This document shows, one piece after another, positions 62,301 through 64,000 of a stretch of 64,000 nucleotides of DNA. The DNA lies in NCBI RefSeq assembly GCF_025998815.1, contig NZ_AP026678.1:1240001-1304000 (forward strand). Reading direction: 5' to 3'. This stretch comes from Ignavibacterium sp. (GTDB taxonomy: Bacteria; Bacteroidota; Ignavibacteria; Ignavibacteriales; Ignavibacteriaceae). The position numbers were made by a program, and so were the translations under genes. Position 1 is the stretch's first letter. The number at the start of each line of letters is the position of its first letter. The notes under the pieces were generated by a model. The model was not told the origin of the DNA, did not search any database, and was given only the letters and a program-made list of their open reading frames with translations.

Positions 62301-63176
62301 CCTGATGATATAGAAGACATAATAAAACTGGAGAAGTCAAAAGAGTCCACTGCTTCAGGCGACTATAATTCATCTATCAGAAAACAACTTGATGAATTAG
62401 AAATGCTCGCAGGTTTGAATGATGTAAAGCATACTATATTCCGAATTATCAACAGTGAAAAAGTGGCTGCACTAAGAAAAGAAAGAGGTCTGGCAGTTCT
62501 CCCGAGAAATCTACACGGACTTTTCATCGGGACAGGTGGAACCGGGAAATCAACTATCGCAAGAATTTATGCAAAAATTTTATATGAGATGAATCTAATT
62601 AAATCCGATGAGCCGCTGGAGATTGAAAGACTAACAATTAAAAATTTTATCAGGAATGAAAACAATTTGACTATAGAAAATTTGCTTACACTTTTTGACG
62701 GAAAAGTTATTGTGCTGAATTATGCAGGACAATTTTTTTCAATTAAAGATTCATCGATTAACAATTTCTTTAATACCACTTTAAGTTTATTAAAACATTA
62801 TAATGATAAATTTGTGTTAATTCTTTCTGATACAAAAACAGAAATTGAGAAAATTCTGAATACGTACCCTGAATTAAAAACATTTTTTACAAATACTTTT
62901 CAGTTTAATAATTATACTCCTCGTGAAATGCTTGAAATAGCTCTCAACCTCACACAACAATATGGTTACCAACTTGATGAAGGTGCATGGCAGTTGTTGC
63001 TGGATATCTTTAATGATCTTTATTCAAAAAATCCTGAAAATGGAAATTCCAAAACTGTTCTGGATTTAATATTTAAAGCGATTACTTTTCAGGAAGCAAG
63101 AATCGGGAGTAAAGAAAATCTTTCTGACGAAGATTTGGTAACAATTACTATTGATGATATTTCCAGGTTAGTTTAA
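59331..63176 (+). CDS. TPR protein with three tandem CbxX-type AAA+ modules
   Basis: A 1281-residue cytoplasmic protein. Residues 1-230 are helical tetratricopeptide-type repeats. Residues 260-395 are a beta-rich domain I cannot name (SAKFFDLTESLTSGKRKYLL). Three AAA+ modules of the CbxX/CfqX type follow. Module 1 (about 440-690) is intact: Walker A GNPGTGKT near 493-500, Walker B ILFIDE near 555 and arginine-finger region PGLRSRF. Module 2 (about 715-990) is degenerate: GKNFAGQS replaces GxxGxGKS and the Walker B end is LIKDFD. Module 3 (about 1020-1270) has an intact Walker A (GTGGTGKS near 1067) but no acidic Walker B (VIVLNYAG). Single-module relatives include SpoVK, EccA and the rubisco activase CbbX. 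The substrate here is unknown. Confidence 0.88.
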   Translation: MNSNYSELTKEVIEHLKLKRYKLALITSKKLVDTFPENPKSYSLYSEALLENLNPFQALDIINYAVEISSNSPEIRLDRAYILYRLSIYDGALVDNEFYLSDNKKDLKALLLKVKIFAANERFFEALELIEELKNETQNNEELEFLLNLIKTSLNIISGTFQTLQNENEILKQCKSAIEFGHFWFVTVVYKYLFDKFASERFKEELKLLYFISLVSLFRIKEAENYSNELKNTFYSNSTFNETLLKLQTINKYRTTESQPLNIRKVLAQTELKKSQESKVEILSAKFFDLTESLTSGKRKYLLQFDENNLTYLAVELIFRNPFFRKENKIIKGTAIWFLNENEAGRNNFEIELNPEWENIEFVQSWGTELPGFWKSGEGKVEIYFDEVLLCSRKFLIGESEIMNLEANGENVLPEKLLKSETSQPPSVDLYTYHKADSISLENLLNELYEFIGLDNLKQSLVDFLTYLNFVNERRRKGIKTDERLELHCLFLGNPGTGKTSVARLLGKILKSMGVLENGHVIEVDRSGLVGQYIGETAIKTDKIISEALGGILFIDEAYSLKKSNVSSDFGQEAIDTLLKRMEDHKGKFIVIAAGYPSLMNEFIESNPGLRSRFTHTFSFDDYTPSQLVQIFKLFASKEEYELESEAEKFLIKQLEDIYKHRDESFGNARLIRKIFSESKIQLSKRYQSVNEEERLRFSLNKISLEDLKNAFEKIGEINPANNSDIKSVDRILEKINNLIGLDNFKQETNELVKLAKYYLEEGENLSDKINFHFIFAGKNFAGQSIAAKYLSELLYSLKLIQKNELYEFDIRQFIGNNIYQTAETTNKIFDKAKGGIILIKDFDLIFLDKQLNTSIISEFVRVLLKRLQTDAGKIFVIVETDNEFPENIPIEFNPIKTFFTKVIHFEDYTPDEMLDVFISMIGEKKLFLTEASKELLRKFFFHVYRNKDKYPPNTLLLKNILDIIQRKHLLRIADIPRNKRTDEINRSISPDDIEDIIKLEKSKESTASGDYNSSIRKQLDELEMLAGLNDVKHTIFRIINSEKVAALRKERGLAVLPRNLHGLFIGTGGTGKSTIARIYAKILYEMNLIKSDEPLEIERLTIKNFIRNENNLTIENLLTLFDGKVIVLNYAGQFFSIKDSSINNFFNTTLSLLKHYNDKFVLILSDTKTEIEKILNTYPELKTFFTNTFQFNNYTPREMLEIALNLTQQYGYQLDEGAWQLLLDIFNDLYSKNPENGNSKTVLDLIFKAITFQEARIGSKENLSDEDLVTITIDDISRLV

Positions 63177-63862
63177 TAAAGATCTGCTGATTCTGTCTTA
63201 ACGGAGACAAAATCTACTATATTATTTTTATCAATAATTCCGGCTGTCAGTTTATTGCCTGCAATTGCTGCTGTATCTATGTAAAGAGAATTATTTTCCT
63301 TAACATATCTTGGTTCGAACATTCTTGTATGACCGACAACCTGTAGTTTACCAATATTAAGCAAAGGTCCTCTGTACCAAAGAACTCCAATATCGGTTTC
63401 TAAATCTTCTTTAAGGATTTCCGCCAATTTGGAATCATCTTTTAACACATCTTCATTAATTAAATCTTTATAAAAGATGGATATGCCCGCGTGCGATATG
63501 AAACAATCTTCAAGATTGAAGAAAAGCGGAGCTTTAATAATTAATTCAATGTGTTCATGAATTCTTTCAAAACGATTTTCATAGGATTTCAAAGTAAATT
63601 CAGCACCGTTATTAAACCAGGCTTCAGCAAGTGTTGAATGAGGAAATCTGAAATGATGATAAAACATATAATCGTGATTACCTGCAGTGAATTTGATTTT
63701 CCTTTCAGCTACAAAATCCATTACTTCACAGCTATGCTTACCACGATCAACCAAATCGCCGACGAGATAAATTTCTGCCTGAGGATATTTTTTTTCTACT
63801 TCTTCAATAAGTTTAGTGAGAGTAAAAAAACAGCCGTGAACATCTCCGATTACTGCAACCAT
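63173..63862 (-). CDS. Metallophosphoesterase (PP2A/PrpE type serine-threonine phosphatase-like)
   Basis: A 229-residue protein of the calcineurin-like fold. The metal motifs are GDVHGCF (about 6-12), GDLVDRGKHS (35-44) and GNHDYMFYHH (61-70), followed by histidine ligands in FISHAGISIFY and VGHTRMFEPR. The order GDxHG, GDxVDRG, GNHD matches bacterial protein phosphatases and diadenosine tetraphosphatase-like enzymes; the substrate is not decided. Its stop overlaps by four bases with that of the AAA+ gene, which is convergent. The gene upstream is a CoA-transferase family gene, six bases from its start. Confidence 0.92.
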   Translation of the reverse strand: MVAVIGDVHGCFFTLTKLIEEVEKKYPQAEIYLVGDLVDRGKHSCEVMDFVAERKIKFTAGNHDYMFYHHFRFPHSTLAEAWFNNGAEFTLKSYENRFERIHEHIELIIKAPLFFNLEDCFISHAGISIFYKDLINEDVLKDDSKLAEILKEDLETDIGVLWYRGPLLNIGKLQVVGHTRMFEPRYVKENNSLYIDTAAIAGNKLTAGIIDKNNIVDFVSVKTESADLY

Positions 63863-63868
63863 TCAGAC

Positions 63869-64000
63869 TCAGATATGGAAAGTTTCTTTAGCATACTTTG
63901 TCAACTCGTCTCTGAAATTAGGATGAGCAATGTTTATTAACGCTTTAGCTCTTTCCTGAATTGACTTCCCAAACAACTCTGCAACTCCATACTCAGTTAC
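63869..64000 (-). CDS. Acetyl-CoA hydrolase/transferase family protein, C-terminal end (5' end outside window)
   Basis: The last 44 codons are visible, beginning [20 protein letters not shown] and continuing with [20 protein letters not shown] to a TGA stop at 63869. This is the well-conserved C-terminal block of the acetyl-CoA hydrolase/4-hydroxybutyrate CoA-transferase family. The catalytic glutamate region lies upstream, outside the window. Members move CoA between acyl groups in fermentation or butyrate metabolism; the substrate cannot be assigned from this fragment. The stop is six bases before the metallophosphoesterase start on the same strand. Confidence 0.88.
   Translation of the reverse strand, partial: VTEYGVAELFGKSIQERAKALINIAHPNFRDELTKYAKETFHI

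Noticed and set aside
59331-63176. EccA component of a type VII secretion system
   Set aside because: TPR plus CbxX-type AAA+ is shared with EccA, but no EccC, EccD or WXG100 gene is nearby and the three-module layout differs.
63300-63330. tRNA-like GGTTCGAA sequence
   Set aside because: No cloverleaf can be built around it; it is inside the metallophosphoesterase gene.

Overview
The window is about 64 kb of AT-rich DNA with dense, normally organised bacterial genes. I infer a member of the Ignavibacteria (Ignavibacteriota/Chlorobi lineage, within the Bacteroidota-Chlorobiota group). The main reason is the C-terminal type IX secretion (T9SS) sorting domain with the sequence NYPNPFNPSTKISWQSP, in the form typical of that class. 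Supporting signs are TonB receptors with an N-terminal carboxypeptidase-regulatory-like domain, an M64 peptidase and a short AMP nucleosidase. No rRNA, tRNA, CRISPR array, phage or transposase gene was seen.

Layout. 0-5.4 kb (minus strand): a truncated TonB receptor, an exported protein of unknown function, and a transsulfuration pair (cystathionine gamma-lyase/synthase and cystathionine beta-synthase). The pair is split by a four-helix-bundle (23S rRNA intervening-sequence type) gene sitting between inverted repeats. 5.6-18.6 kb (plus): a lipoprotein, then a four-gene operon of large exported proteins. Three of these share a modular N-terminus; one has a 17-residue tandem repeat and a predicted outer-membrane barrel, and two share a 357-bp block with one mismatch. 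18.7-21.8 kb: a restriction-modification island (methyltransferase, CCGG-type restriction enzyme, methyltransferase) inserted at the 3' end of fmt. It is bounded by a 63-bp direct repeat, and the displaced original fmt end remains as a fragment. 21.8-30.7 kb (minus): fmt, def, an M29 aminopeptidase, an exported protein, an MFS carrier, PepD dipeptidase, a PqqD-like protein and an OPT oligopeptide transporter, which together look like a peptide uptake and breakdown cluster.

30.8-43.1 kb (minus): a hybrid histidine kinase, a TIGR02757 protein, and a block of secreted or surface proteins (three T9SS cargo proteins, two lipoproteins, a TonB receptor). A short palindromic repeat family lies in frame inside two of the T9SS sorting domains. 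43.3-49 kb: YitT, PAP2 phosphatase, AMP nucleosidase, M64 peptidase and a cyclic-2,3-diphosphoglycerate-synthase-like P-loop protein, with several families of short intergenic repeats. 49.2-55.3 kb: four ion-coupled transporters (two SSS, AbgT, ArsB/SLC13-like). 55.6-59.3 kb: pdxJ, a CPBP-type membrane protein, and groES-groEL under a perfect CIRCE operator. 59.3-64 kb: a 1281-residue TPR protein with three CbxX-type AAA+ modules (two degenerate), a metallophosphoesterase and the end of an acetyl-CoA hydrolase/transferase gene.

The strongest candidates for something undescribed are the modular surface-protein operon (6.3-18.6 kb), the triple AAA+ protein (59.3-63.2 kb), the fmt-targeted restriction island, and the four-helix-bundle gene with its inverted repeats.
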